Below are positions 40,918-49,392 of a stretch of 64,000 nucleotides of DNA, one piece after another. Origin of the DNA: Salisaeta longa DSM 21114 (GTDB taxonomy: Bacteria; Bacteroidota; Rhodothermia; Rhodothermales; Salinibacteraceae); NCBI RefSeq assembly GCF_000419585.1, contig NZ_ATTH01000001.1:704005-768004 (forward strand), in the 5' to 3' direction. Numbering within the stretch: the first letter of the stretch is position 1; every line of letters begins with the position of its first letter. A program made the position numbers and the translations under genes. The notes beneath the pieces were generated by a model. That model was given only the letters and a program-made list of their open reading frames with translations. It ran no database searches and was not told where the DNA came from.

Positions 40918-43900
40918 ATGCAGATCATCAATACATCCATCAAGTACCGCACCAGCGTCTTTGTGCTGACGGTACTCTTTGCGCTGGGCGGCCTTTACAG
41001 CTACCTCACGCTGCCGAAGGAGTCGTTCCCGTCCATCGAAATTCCAAACATCGTCGTCACGACGATTTATCCGGGCGCCAGTCCCGACGACATCGCATCG
41101 CTGGTAACCCAGCCGGTCGAGCAGGAGATACAAGGCATTAACGGGATCAAGGAGATCCGCTCGACCTCCACCGAAGGCGTCTCGACCGTCATCGTGGAGT
41201 TTACGCCGGACATCTCGATGGACGAGGCCTACCAAAAGGTGCGCGACAAGGTGGACGTGGCCAAGTCGGAGCTGCCGGAGGATGCCGAGGAGCCCCTCGT
41301 CAATGAGATCAACACCTCCGAGATTCCCATCATGACCGTCAACCTCGCGGCGGACTACCCGCTGTCGCGGTTGAAGGAGGTGGCCGAGGATTTACAGGAC
41401 GAGCTGGAGAAGATTCCGAGCATCCTGGAGGCACCGCTGATTGGCGGCATTGAGCAGGAGGTGCAGGTCAATGTGGATCTGACGGCGCTGAAGGCGTACA
41501 ACCTCACGTTTGCCGACATTACGCGCATCATCCAGCAGGAGAACGCCAACATACCAGGGGGCTCCATCGATGTTGATCGGTTGAACTACCTGGTGCGCGT
41601 GAACGGGCAGTTTGACGATCCGGCCCAGGAGATTGGCGACCTGGTGGTGAAGACCCCGCCCGGCGGCGCGCCCATCTACGTGCGCGACGTCGCCGATGTG
41701 GTGTTTGGCTACAAGGAGCGATCGAGCTACGCCCGGCTGCGCATTCTGAAGCGCGAAAACGCCGAGGGCGAGCTGGTGGCCGTGCAAGATACCAGCACGC
41801 GGCAGGTCATTAGCCTGAACATCACGAAGCGTTCCGGCGAGAACATCCTGGAGACGGCGGCCAAGATTCGCAGCACGCTCGACGAATTTCCGTTTCCCCC
41901 GGGCACCCAAACGCTGATTACCGGCGACCGCAGCGAAAATGTGGAGACGCTGGTGAAAGACCTGGAGAATAACATCATCAGCGGGCTGATCTTTGTGGTG
42001 GCGGTGCTGCTGTTTTTCTTGGGCGTGCGCACCGCTACGCTGGTGGGCATTGCCATTCCGCTGTCGATGATGGTGTCGTTTGTCGTCTTTCAGGCGCTGG
42101 GCTACACGCTCAACTTCATCATCCTGTTTTCGCTGATCATCGCGCTGGGCATGCTGGTGGATAACGCCATCGTGATCGTCGAAAACATCTACCGCTTTCG
42201 CGAGGAAGGCTACAGCCGCTGGGAGGCGGCGAAGCTGGGCGCGCTTGAAGTGGGCGGTCCGGTAGTGGCGGCAACGGCCACCACGGTGGCCGCGTTTGCG
42301 CCGATGCTCTTTTGGCCGGGCATCACGGGCGAGTTTATGAGCTACATGCCGCTTACGCTCATCATTACGCTCACGTCGTCGCTGTTTGTGGCGCTGGTGA
42401 TGAATCCTGTGGTGACGGGCTACTTCGTGAAGCTGGAAACTGAAGAGACGGAGCCATGGACGCGGGCCCAGAAGATTACGGCGGGCGCCATTGCGGGCCT
42501 CGCGGCGCTCACATTGGGGCTGGCGAATTGGAAGACGCTCGTGGTTGTGGCCGTGCTCGTGCCCACGCTCTACGTCGTGCACACACGGTTCTTTAAACCG
42601 CTGGGCGACTGGTTCATTTCCAGTGGGCTGCCGGCGATCATTGCGCGGTACCGAACCTTTTTGGAATGGATGCTGACCCGCGACTACAACGTAAAGCATG
42701 CGCTGTTGCGTAACGTGGCTGCACTGGCCGCGTTTAGTGCAGGTGTGCTGGTGCTCATTGTGGGCGGCCTAGTGGCCGGGCTCATGAGCATGCCCCCGGC
42801 CTGGCCGCTGCTTATCATAGGCGGCGTGTTGGCGGGACTGGGCGTGTTGGGCATTGTGGTACACACCCTGGAGAGCGTCTACCTCGGCCGCCGCGCCAGC
42901 GTGGTGATTGGCGGCGTGCTGGCGCTGGTCGTGGGCGGCATCACGGGCCTTCAGTACCTCACGGGCGGTGACGTCACGCTGACCACCATCGGGCAGCTCT
43001 TGCTGTTGCCCGCGCTCATTGTGGGCGTCGGGCTGCTGGGGCTGCTGTTTGCGCGGTCCGATTACTTGCTGCTTACCGACAACCGGGCGCGCCTGCTGAA
43101 CGGCTCGCTGGGTGCGCTGCTGGGCATCATCGGGCTGTTTGCCATTGCGCCCACAGGCACGTCGTTCTTCCCGAGCACCGACCCGAACCTCATCCGCATC
43201 ACCGCCGAGGCGCCGCTGGGCACCAACATTGACGCGTCGAACAACCTCGCAAAGGAACTGCAAGACCGCATCAGCACGCTGCTGCGCACCAACCCCGATT
43301 CGCGCACCAACGTGAAGAACATGCTGGTCAATGTAGGTGTGGGCGGCGATCAGCAGTTTGGCGGCGGCGCCTCTAGCCCCGAGCGCTCGCGTGTTACCCT
43401 CAACCTGATCGACTTTGTGGAGCGCCCCGAGCGAAGCACGCAAACCATGCGCAAGCTGCGCAATAACCTGACGGGCGTGCCGGGCGTGGAAATTGAGTTC
43501 ACGCAGGACGAGAGCGGGCCGCCGACGGGGCCCCCGATAAACATTGAGGTGACGGGCGAAAACTTCGACCGCGTGGCGCAAATTGCCAGCGAGATTCGGC
43601 GCAAGCTGGAACAGGGCGTGAAAGCCGGCAAGCTGCCTGGCCTCGTTGACGTGCGCGACAACCTGAACAAGGGCCGCCCCGAACTGGAAGTGGCCATCGA
43701 CCGCGACCGTGCCGGGCGCTTTGGGCTCTCGACCGCGCAGATTGGAAACACCGTGCGTGCGGCGATCAATGGCGTGGAGGCGTCGAAGTACCGCGCCGGC
43801 GAGAAGGAATACGACATCCGCGTCCGCTTGAAGAAAGGCGACCGTGACAACCTGGAGAGCCTGAAGAACCTCACCATTTTACACGAGGGGCAACAGATTC

Positions 43901-44808
43901 CGCTGGTTGCTGTGGCCGATTTGCGTACGCAGAGTGGGCTGGGTTCCATCACGCGGCTCGACCTGCAGCCTACCGTGACGGTGCAGGGCGACGCGGCCCC
44001 GGGGTATACCGGGCAGCAGGTGCTGCAAACCGTGCAACAGTACTTGAAGACGTACCGGCAAGAGCTGCCGCCAAGCTACAGCATGAGCTACACCGGCGAA
44101 AATCAGGATCAGCAGGAGGCCTTTCAGTTCCTGGCAACGGCGCTGCTGGTGGGCATTGCCCTCATCTTCCTGATTATGGTGGCGCAGTTTAACACCGTTA
44201 GCGCACCGTTCATCATCATGGTGGGCGTTGGGCTTAGCCTTGTGGGCGTGCTGTTGGGCCTCATCCTCACACGCACGCCGTTCAGCCTGTTCACCTTTAT
44301 CGGGGTGATCTCGCTTGCGGGGATTGTGGTGAACAACGGCATCGTGCTGATCGACTACACGATGCAACTGCGCGAGCGTGGCCTCGACAAGCGCGAGGCC
44401 GTGGTGGAAGCCGGTGCCACGCGCCTGCGGCCGGTGCTGCTGACAGCGCTTACGACCGTCATCGGTCTTATTCCGCTGACGTTCGGCATCAACATCGACT
44501 TTGTGGGGCTTCTCGCGGACTTCGATCCGGCGTTTGCCATTGGCTCGGAGAATACGCAGTTCTGGGGACCGATGGGCACGGCCATCATCAGCGGCCTCAC
44601 CTTTGGCACGTTCCTGACGCTCGTCATTGTGCCGGTGATGTATTCCGCCTTCGATTCGCTGAGCTTACGCTTGCAGCGGCTCTTTGGCGGGCCCGGCGTC
44701 GATCCGGAGGGCATCACCTCGGCGACGATGGCTGGAAACGGTGCGGTGCCCGCAGGCGATGGGGCGGAGCCGACGCCCGCGCCCCAAGTGGCCCCCGATA
44801 AGGCCTAA
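40918..44808 (+). CDS. RND efflux permease (AcrB-like) with an extra inserted membrane domain
   Basis: A 1296-residue inner-membrane pump, about 250 longer than AcrB. TM1 (about residues 11-31) precedes the first porter loop, and TM2-TM6 span about 340-505. TM4 carries Leu-Val-Asp415-Asn-Ala-Ile-Val-Ile-Val-Glu-Asn, so only the first of the usual two Asp residues is present. TM10 has Val-Val-Asn-Asn-Gly-Ile-Val near 1137-1143, with no Lys. Between TM6 and TM7 (about 515-730) lie roughly 200 extra residues with about six to eight further hydrophobic stretches. The second porter loop begins after Phe-Phe-Pro-Ser-Thr-Asp near 745. The substrate is unknown. A ~50-residue Gly/Ala/Pro tail ends the protein. 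Confidence 0.94.
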   Translation: MQIINTSIKYRTSVFVLTVLFALGGLYSYLTLPKESFPSIEIPNIVVTTIYPGASPDDIASLVTQPVEQEIQGINGIKEIRSTSTEGVSTVIVEFTPDISMDEAYQKVRDKVDVAKSELPEDAEEPLVNEINTSEIPIMTVNLAADYPLSRLKEVAEDLQDELEKIPSILEAPLIGGIEQEVQVNVDLTALKAYNLTFADITRIIQQENANIPGGSIDVDRLNYLVRVNGQFDDPAQEIGDLVVKTPPGGAPIYVRDVADVVFGYKERSSYARLRILKRENAEGELVAVQDTSTRQVISLNITKRSGENILETAAKIRSTLDEFPFPPGTQTLITGDRSENVETLVKDLENNIISGLIFVVAVLLFFLGVRTATLVGIAIPLSMMVSFVVFQALGYTLNFIILFSLIIALGMLVDNAIVIVENIYRFREEGYSRWEAAKLGALEVGGPVVAATATTVAAFAPMLFWPGITGEFMSYMPLTLIITLTSSLFVALVMNPVVTGYFVKLETEETEPWTRAQKITAGAIAGLAALTLGLANWKTLVVVAVLVPTLYVVHTRFFKPLGDWFISSGLPAIIARYRTFLEWMLTRDYNVKHALLRNVAALAAFSAGVLVLIVGGLVAGLMSMPPAWPLLIIGGVLAGLGVLGIVVHTLESVYLGRRASVVIGGVLALVVGGITGLQYLTGGDVTLTTIGQLLLLPALIVGVGLLGLLFARSDYLLLTDNRARLLNGSLGALLGIIGLFAIAPTGTSFFPSTDPNLIRITAEAPLGTNIDASNNLAKELQDRISTLLRTNPDSRTNVKNMLVNVGVGGDQQFGGGASSPERSRVTLNLIDFVERPERSTQTMRKLRNNLTGVPGVEIEFTQDESGPPTGPPINIEVTGENFDRVAQIASEIRRKLEQGVKAGKLPGLVDVRDNLNKGRPELEVAIDRDRAGRFGLSTAQIGNTVRAAINGVEASKYRAGEKEYDIRVRLKKGDRDNLESLKNLTILHEGQQIPLVAVADLRTQSGLGSITRLDLQPTVTVQGDAAPGYTGQQVLQTVQQYLKTYRQELPPSYSMSYTGENQDQQEAFQFLATALLVGIALIFLIMVAQFNTVSAPFIIMVGVGLSLVGVLLGLILTRTPFSLFTFIGVISLAGIVVNNGIVLIDYTMQLRERGLDKREAVVEAGATRLRPVLLTALTTVIGLIPLTFGINIDFVGLLADFDPAFAIGSENTQFWGPMGTAIISGLTFGTFLTLVIVPVMYSAFDSLSLRLQRLFGGPGVDPEGITSATMAGNGAVPAGDGAEPTPAPQVAPDKA

Positions 44809-44929
44809 ACGCGGATGCAAGACCCACGGCCCGTTGCAGCATTACAACAAGTGCTGCAGCGGCTGCTGTGGATCTGCCGGTAGCGGCTTGTTATGCTACA
44901 ATGCATCGATTTCAATTTCATTCTCTATT

Positions 44930-45739
44930 ATGTCCGAACAAACTGCAACACCATCTGCACCAACTGACACTGCGCGCCTTCAGCAGTCTACCTTCAAGGA
45001 TCGTGATGACAGCCTGGGGCGTCGCCTCGGACAAAAAGCCATCCATAGCCTCGACTGGCTGTTTGGACGGTTCTCGCGTGTAGGCGATCGTCCGGTGCAC
45101 GACCCGGCACAGTTTCCATGGACGCAGCACCTAGAGGCGCACTGGGAGGAGATTCGGGACGAGCTGGAGGCCATCTTGCAGTACCGCGAGGCGCTGCCCA
45201 GCTTTCACGACATTGCCGAGGACGCATCCACGATCTCCGACGAAAAGTGGAAGACGTTTTTCTTTTATGGCTATGGCACGAAAGCCGAAGAAAATTGCGC
45301 CCGCTGCCCACGCACCACTGAGTTGATTGAGCGTGTGCCGGGCATGACGACGGCCTTCTTTTCGATTTTGGCTCCCGGTAAGCACATTCCCGCGCATCGC
45401 GGCCCGTACAAGGGCGTGCTGCGGTACCACCTGGGGCTAAAAGTGCCCGAGCCTGCATCGCAGTGCCGCATCCGCATAGCCGATGAGGTGGTGCATTGGG
45501 CGGAAGGCAAAAGCCTTGTGTTTGACGACACCTACAACCACGAGGTGTGGAACGCGACGAGCGGCGAGCGCGCCATTCTCTTTCTGGATGTGAAGCGCCC
45601 GCTCCCGCAGCCGCTGCATGCGCTCAACAGCGGCCTCATCAGCCTTGCGCAGCATACCTCGGTGGTGCAAGACGCGACGACCAATCAGCAGCAATGGTCG
45701 AAGCGCCTTGAGGAGGCGGAAGCCATGGAGCAGGGATGA
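44930..45739 (+). CDS. Aspartyl/asparaginyl beta-hydroxylase-domain protein (LpxO-like)
   Basis: A 269-residue Fe(II)/2-oxoglutarate dioxygenase. The double-stranded beta-helix core has iron ligands His156 (Pro-Ala-His-Arg-Gly-Pro-Tyr) and His204 (Tyr-Asn-His-Glu-Val-Trp-Asn). The core also has Leu-Arg-Tyr-His-Leu-Gly-Leu and a 2-oxoglutarate arginine near Glu-Arg-Ala-Ile-Leu-Phe. The same fold includes LpxO, which hydroxylates lipid A acyl chains, and human aspartyl hydroxylase, so the substrate is open. No membrane anchor is seen, unlike LpxO. The stop overlaps the next ATG (ATGA). Confidence 0.85.
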   Translation: MSEQTATPSAPTDTARLQQSTFKDRDDSLGRRLGQKAIHSLDWLFGRFSRVGDRPVHDPAQFPWTQHLEAHWEEIRDELEAILQYREALPSFHDIAEDASTISDEKWKTFFFYGYGTKAEENCARCPRTTELIERVPGMTTAFFSILAPGKHIPAHRGPYKGVLRYHLGLKVPEPASQCRIRIADEVVHWAEGKSLVFDDTYNHEVWNATSGERAILFLDVKRPLPQPLHALNSGLISLAQHTSVVQDATTNQQQWSKRLEEAEAMEQG

Positions 45740-46374
45740 CGGCACGAGGCAACGACGCGGTGCCGGACCGGCTGGTGCTGATCGCCGATGGGTTTGTCGA
45801 TCCGGCGCGCGCGGCCATTGTGCGCGATGTTTTAGCAGCGGGCGTCGTGCGGTGGGTGCACCTGCGGGCACACGATGCCTCAGTAGCCGCATTCGCCGAA
45901 GCAGCGAAGGCCCTTCAGCCCGCAGCGCGCGAAGCGGGCGCGCATGTGTCCGTGAACAGCCGGCTGGCGGTGGCCGCGGCCCTCGGGAGCGGGTTCCATA
46001 CCGGCGCGCACGGTCCGCCAGTGGCTGCTGCGCGGCGCCGGTTGGGCCCGGCCGCGCAAATTGGGTGCTCCGCGCATGCCGTGGCGGACCTGACCGCGTC
46101 GCAGCGGGCTGCCGACTATTTCTTTTTCAGTCCGGTGTTTCCTACGTCGAGCAAGCCGGGCCATCCAGGCGCGGGCGTCGGGGCGCTGGCGCAGTTCTGT
46201 GCCGCCGCACCGCAGCCCGTCATGGCCCTCGGGGGCATCACGCCCACGCGCGTGGCGGCGTGTTGCACCGCGGGCGCCGCGGGCGTTGCGGTGCTCTCGG
46301 GCATCATGGACGCCGCCGACCCGGTCGCCGCGGCGCGCGCCTATCAACAGGCGTTGGCGGCGGCCGCGCAATGA
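45736..46374 (+). CDS. ThiE/TenI-family thiamine protein, probably TenI-like
   Basis: A 212-residue TIM-barrel protein. The phosphate-binding end Met-Ala-Leu-Gly-Gly-Ile and the Asp-Tyr-Phe-Phe-Phe-Ser-Pro-Val-Phe-Pro-Thr strand are kept. Two synthase signatures are altered: Leu-Arg-Glu-Lys is Leu-Arg-Ala-His, and Val-Asn-Asp-Arg is Val-Asn-Ser-Arg (residues 73-76). ThiE needs those residues for pyrophosphate chemistry. TenI, a thiazole tautomerase, lacks some of them. A tautomerase role is therefore more likely, though divergent ThiE cannot be excluded. It overlaps the hydroxylase gene by four bases. Confidence 0.8.
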   Translation: MTARGNDAVPDRLVLIADGFVDPARAAIVRDVLAAGVVRWVHLRAHDASVAAFAEAAKALQPAAREAGAHVSVNSRLAVAAALGSGFHTGAHGPPVAAARRRLGPAAQIGCSAHAVADLTASQRAADYFFFSPVFPTSSKPGHPGAGVGALAQFCAAAPQPVMALGGITPTRVAACCTAGAAGVAVLSGIMDAADPVAAARAYQQALAAAAQ

Positions 46375-46542
46375 CGCTGCACCGGTGGAAGCACGCGCGA
46401 ACGCGAGGGCCACCCCCAAGCACCGGCCGGCGTGTGTGCCCGGGTCGCTGCGCGAATCTTTCCCAAACACTGCGTGTTAACGTCGTGTTCATACAAGTAT
46501 TCATACGGCTCGCTTCTACCGCACACTAGACGCATCGCCGGC

Positions 46543-47313
46543 ATGCCCATCGACACCCTCAAGGCCGCCAAACGTCTGCAGGAAGGCGGTACCTTCTCCT
46601 CCGATCAGGCCGAACGCATTGCCGAGATTCTGGCTGATACGGACGCGGCTTCTGTAACGAAGGACGACTTGGCAGCCACCGAAACGGCCCTCCGAAGTGA
46701 TATCGCATCGTTGCGCGAGGAGGTGAAGGCTGAAAACGCCTCGCTTCGGGAGGAGATGAAGGCAGCAAATGCCTCGCTTCGGGAGGAGATGAAGGCAGCA
46801 AATGCCTCGCTTCGGGAGGAGATGAAGGCAGCAAATGCCTCGCTTCGGGAGGATATGGAGGCTGCAAACGCCTCGCTCCGAGAGGATATGGAGGCTGCAA
46901 ACGCCTCGCTCCGAGAGGATATGGAGGCTGCAAACGTCTCGCTCCGAGAGGATATGGAGGCTGCAAACGTCTCGTTGCGCAAGCAATACACCTCGTTGCG
47001 CGAGGAGATGCAAGCGGCAAACACTGCGCTTCGTGAGGATATGGAGGCCGCAAACGCATCGCTCCGTAAAGACATGGAGGCGGCAAACAAAGCATTGCGT
47101 GAAGATATGACAGCGTTGGGGGAAGAGCTTCGGGCAGAGATGAAGGAAATGGAAGGGCGCCTGCGGCATTACGTGTTGGAGACGGAGAACCGCCTGGAGC
47201 AGCGGATCGAGACCGTAGCGGCCCAGCTCCGTTCCGAGCGGTACCAGATGGCTGCCACGATTATCATTGCAACGAGTGCACTCGTCACGCTGCTTGACTA
47301 CTTGATTGCCTGA
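46543..47313 (+). CDS. Coiled-coil protein with C-terminal membrane helix (DUF1640/MCUR1-like)
   Basis: A 256-residue protein. The N-terminus (Pro-Ile-Asp-Thr-Leu-Lys-Ala-Ala-Lys-Arg-Leu; Gln-Ala-Glu-Arg-Ile-Ala-Glu) matches the head of DUF1640 proteins. Residues 57-206 are built from 11-residue repeats of the form Leu-Arg-Glu-(Glu/Asp)-Met-x-Ala-Ala-Asn-Ala-Ser, interrupted once at 145-151 by a 7-residue unit. Such hendecads favour a long, slightly right-handed coiled coil. One hydrophobic helix (about 236-255) closes the protein, giving a tail anchor. No enzymatic motif is present. The function of bacterial members is unknown. The near-identical DNA of the repeats suggests recent copy-number change. 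Confidence 0.75.
   Translation: MPIDTLKAAKRLQEGGTFSSDQAERIAEILADTDAASVTKDDLAATETALRSDIASLREEVKAENASLREEMKAANASLREEMKAANASLREEMKAANASLREDMEAANASLREDMEAANASLREDMEAANVSLREDMEAANVSLRKQYTSLREEMQAANTALREDMEAANASLRKDMEAANKALREDMTALGEELRAEMKEMEGRLRHYVLETENRLEQRIETVAAQLRSERYQMAATIIIATSALVTLLDYLIA
46711..46974 (+). repeat. Eight 33-bp tandem repeats inside a coding region
   Basis: Eight consecutive 33-bp units start at 46711, 46744 and so on. Three central units encode the identical peptide with Glu-Glu-Met-Lys, and the next four encode Glu-Asp-Met-Glu, ending Asn-Ala-Ser or Asn-Val-Ser. Adjacent units within each group are almost identical in DNA. More degenerate units continue to about 47160. Confidence 0.85.
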
Positions 47314-47499
47314 GTGCGTGCGCATCGCTCCGGCGCGCGAGGTGCGCGAGCGGCTTCAATCGGCTGCGGCCCGGTGCGGCAAACCGCCAGCGATGGCTTC
47401 TGTGGCAGCCTGCACGAGGCGGTAGGAACCATCGCAGGCCGTCGTTGCGTAGCGGGTGCGACGATCAAACGCGTATCTTCTTTCCTTTTCACCCGTCGT

Positions 47500-48369
47500 A
47501 TGGGCTTTTCACTGGAGGACCTTCTGGCGCTGTTGGACTTGGAGCGCATCGAGCACAATATCTTTCGCGGGCAGAGCGTAGACATCGGGTCGGGCAGCGT
47601 GTACGGCGGACAGGCGCTGGCGCAGTCGCTGGTGGCTGCGCGCTACACGGTGGGCGACGACACCCGCCGCGCACACTCCATGCACGGCTACTTTATTCTC
47701 GCGGGCGACGTGGCCGCGCCCATCGTGTACGATGTAGACCGCCTGCGGGATGGCAACAGCTTTGCCACGCGTCGCATTGTTGCGATTCAGCACGGCCGCG
47801 CGATCTTCAATATGGCGGCTTCCTTTCAGAGTCCCGAGGACGGCGCGAGCCATCAGACCGAGATGCCCGATGTGCCGGGCCCCGAGGGACTGACGGCCGA
47901 GCTGGACCTGCTCCGCGCCATCGCCGACCGCATTCCGCCCAAGGTGCGCCACTTCTACACCCGCGAGCGGCCCATCGAGGTGCGGCCCGTTGACCCCGTC
48001 AACCCGTTCGACCCTGCGCCCACCACGCCCGTGAGCTATCGCTGGCTGCGCACCCACGGCCCCATGCCCGATGATCCGTTATTGCATCAAGCCGTACTGG
48101 CTTACGCATCGGACTACGGGCTGCTCGGCACAGCGCTGCGTCCGCACGGGCTCTCGTTCGTGCAGCCGAACCTGCAGCTTGCCTCGCTCGACCACGCGAT
48201 CTGGTTTCATCGGCCGTTTCGTACCGACGAGTGGCTACTGTACGCCATGGACAGTCCGGCCGCCGACCAGGCCCGCGGCTTTACGCGGGGGCAGATCTTT
48301 GCCCAAGACGGCACGCTCGTGGCTTCGGTAGCGCAAGAAGGGCTGATGCGCGTGTGGGAGGACACCTGA
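47500..48369 (+). CDS. tesB: Acyl-CoA thioesterase II
   Basis: A 289-residue double hot-dog thioesterase that hydrolyses medium- and long-chain acyl-CoA. Motifs include Phe-Arg-Gly-Gln-Ser, Val-Tyr-Gly-Gly-Gln-Ala-Leu-Ala-Gln-Ser, His-Ser-Met-His-Gly-Tyr-Phe, Ala-Ser-Leu-Asp-His-Ala-Ile-Trp-Phe-His and Gly-Gln-Ile-Phe-Ala-Gln-Asp-Gly-Thr-Leu-Val-Ala-Ser. These cover the Asp, Ser/Thr and Gln catalytic positions. Length is normal. The ATG at 47500 begins the conserved part. It is likely monocistronic, with 186 bp upstream. Confidence 0.95.
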   Translation: MGFSLEDLLALLDLERIEHNIFRGQSVDIGSGSVYGGQALAQSLVAARYTVGDDTRRAHSMHGYFILAGDVAAPIVYDVDRLRDGNSFATRRIVAIQHGRAIFNMAASFQSPEDGASHQTEMPDVPGPEGLTAELDLLRAIADRIPPKVRHFYTRERPIEVRPVDPVNPFDPAPTTPVSYRWLRTHGPMPDDPLLHQAVLAYASDYGLLGTALRPHGLSFVQPNLQLASLDHAIWFHRPFRTDEWLLYAMDSPAADQARGFTRGQIFAQDGTLVASVAQEGLMRVWEDT

Positions 48370-48542
48370 TGCATGCAACGTCATCGGACGGCGGCTTCAA
48401 TGATCAGAAGGCGTACGGTGCCAATCCTTTGAACATTTGAACCTGTTTCCTCAGGCGAAAGCCTACACCAGCCCACGCCCTGCTCGCCTGCTGTGGGAGT
48501 AACACCGTGCGCTGCGCGTGACTGCAGGAACCTGTCGTGTTT

Positions 48543-48558
48543 GCTTGTCCTTACAAGC
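48543..48558. promoter_or_regulatory. Palindrome upstream of the GntR-family gene
   Basis: GCTTGT-CCTT-ACAAGC is a 6+6 inverted repeat 33 bp before the gntR ATG. Size and position fit an autoregulatory operator of a HutC-type GntR regulator. The specific sequence is not one of the well-known consensus sites. Confidence 0.45.
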
Positions 48559-48591
48559 GTGACAGGTACCTCAGAAACGCAAGCACATAGC

Positions 48592-49392
48592 ATGGAACTT
48601 GAATCGGGCCGCCCGCGCCACGAACAAATCAGCGATTGGCTCCGCGCGCGCATCACAGATGAAACGTACGGCGTCGATGAGCAGCTTCCTTCGGAGAAAG
48701 CGCTCGGCGAGATGTTCGGTGTAAGCCGCGTGACGGTGCGCCGCGCGCTGCAAACCCTTGAGCACGAAGGACTCATCTACCGCCAGCAGGGCCTCGGCTC
48801 GTTCGTCCAAGAGCGCCGTCCGCCGCAGGGGTTGGTGCGCCTCACCGACTTCGCGCAAGACATGGCGCAGGCGGGACTGGAGGCTCGTTCGGTCGTCAAG
48901 CATCAGGCCCCCGAACCGGTGCCCGCAGCCGTGGCACGGCGCCTCGATGTAGCGCCCGATACGACCGTCATTCGGCTCGACCGCCTGCGCCTGGGCGACG
49001 AACAACCCATTGCCTTCGACCGGACGTGGCTGCCGCCGTTCTATGCGCAGCTGCTGGAAGGGCACGACCTGGCGCGCGAGACGATCTACGGCATCCTGGA
49101 AGGATCGTACGACATCCCGGTGCTGCGCGGCCGCTATCGCATTGGCGCGGCCCACGCGGATGACGAGGCTGCGGCGGCCCTCGATGTACCGTCTGGGCAG
49201 GCCGTGCTCCAAATTGATCGCTGCTCGTTCACAACAGCCGACAAGCCGATCTACTTTCAAACGCGCTACTACCGCAGCGATCGCGTGGCCTACATCGTGG
49301 AACTGGAGCGCACGGCCTCGGAGGCCTACGATGCGGGCATGCCCCTCCGCGACTTCGAACCTGTCTTCCAGTCCGACACGAGCGACGCATGA
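48592..49392 (+). CDS. GntR-family (HutC/UTRA) transcriptional regulator
   Basis: A 266-residue regulator. The winged helix-turn-helix spans about residues 10-75: Leu-Pro-Ser-Glu-Lys-Ala-Leu-Gly-Glu-Met-Phe-Gly-Val-Ser-Arg-Val-Thr-Val-Arg-Arg-Ala-Leu, then Gly-Leu-Ile-Tyr-Arg-Gln-Gln-Gly-Leu-Gly-Ser-Phe-Val. A UTRA ligand-binding domain follows (Ala-Pro-Asp-Thr-Thr-Val-Ile-Arg-Leu-Asp-Arg-Leu-Arg; Tyr-Phe-Gln-Thr-Arg-Tyr-Tyr-Arg). The ligand is unknown. Its stop overlaps the rhodanese start (ATGA), so the pair is co-translated. Confidence 0.93.
   Translation: MELESGRPRHEQISDWLRARITDETYGVDEQLPSEKALGEMFGVSRVTVRRALQTLEHEGLIYRQQGLGSFVQERRPPQGLVRLTDFAQDMAQAGLEARSVVKHQAPEPVPAAVARRLDVAPDTTVIRLDRLRLGDEQPIAFDRTWLPPFYAQLLEGHDLARETIYGILEGSYDIPVLRGRYRIGAAHADDEAAAALDVPSGQAVLQIDRCSFTTADKPIYFQTRYYRSDRVAYIVELERTASEAYDAGMPLRDFEPVFQSDTSDA

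Noticed and set aside
41392-42699. A 435-codon minus-strand frame opposite the RND gene
   Set aside because: His/Arg-rich antisense shadow with no recognisable domain.
46711-46974. Regular 33-bp repeats that could be taken for a CRISPR array
   Set aside because: Units are contiguous without spacers, stay in frame and encode a coiled-coil repeat inside a complete gene.
46559-47325. Long antisense open frames over the 33-bp repeats
   Set aside because: Openness follows from the 33-bp period being a multiple of three; translations are Cys/Leu/His or Ser/Arg repeats with no start signal, and the sense frame has clear family features.
48440-48520. Possible riboswitch before the GntR gene
   Set aside because: Hairpins can be drawn, but no conserved core of a known class (TPP, cobalamin, SAM, glycine and others) could be recognised; kept only as a remark.
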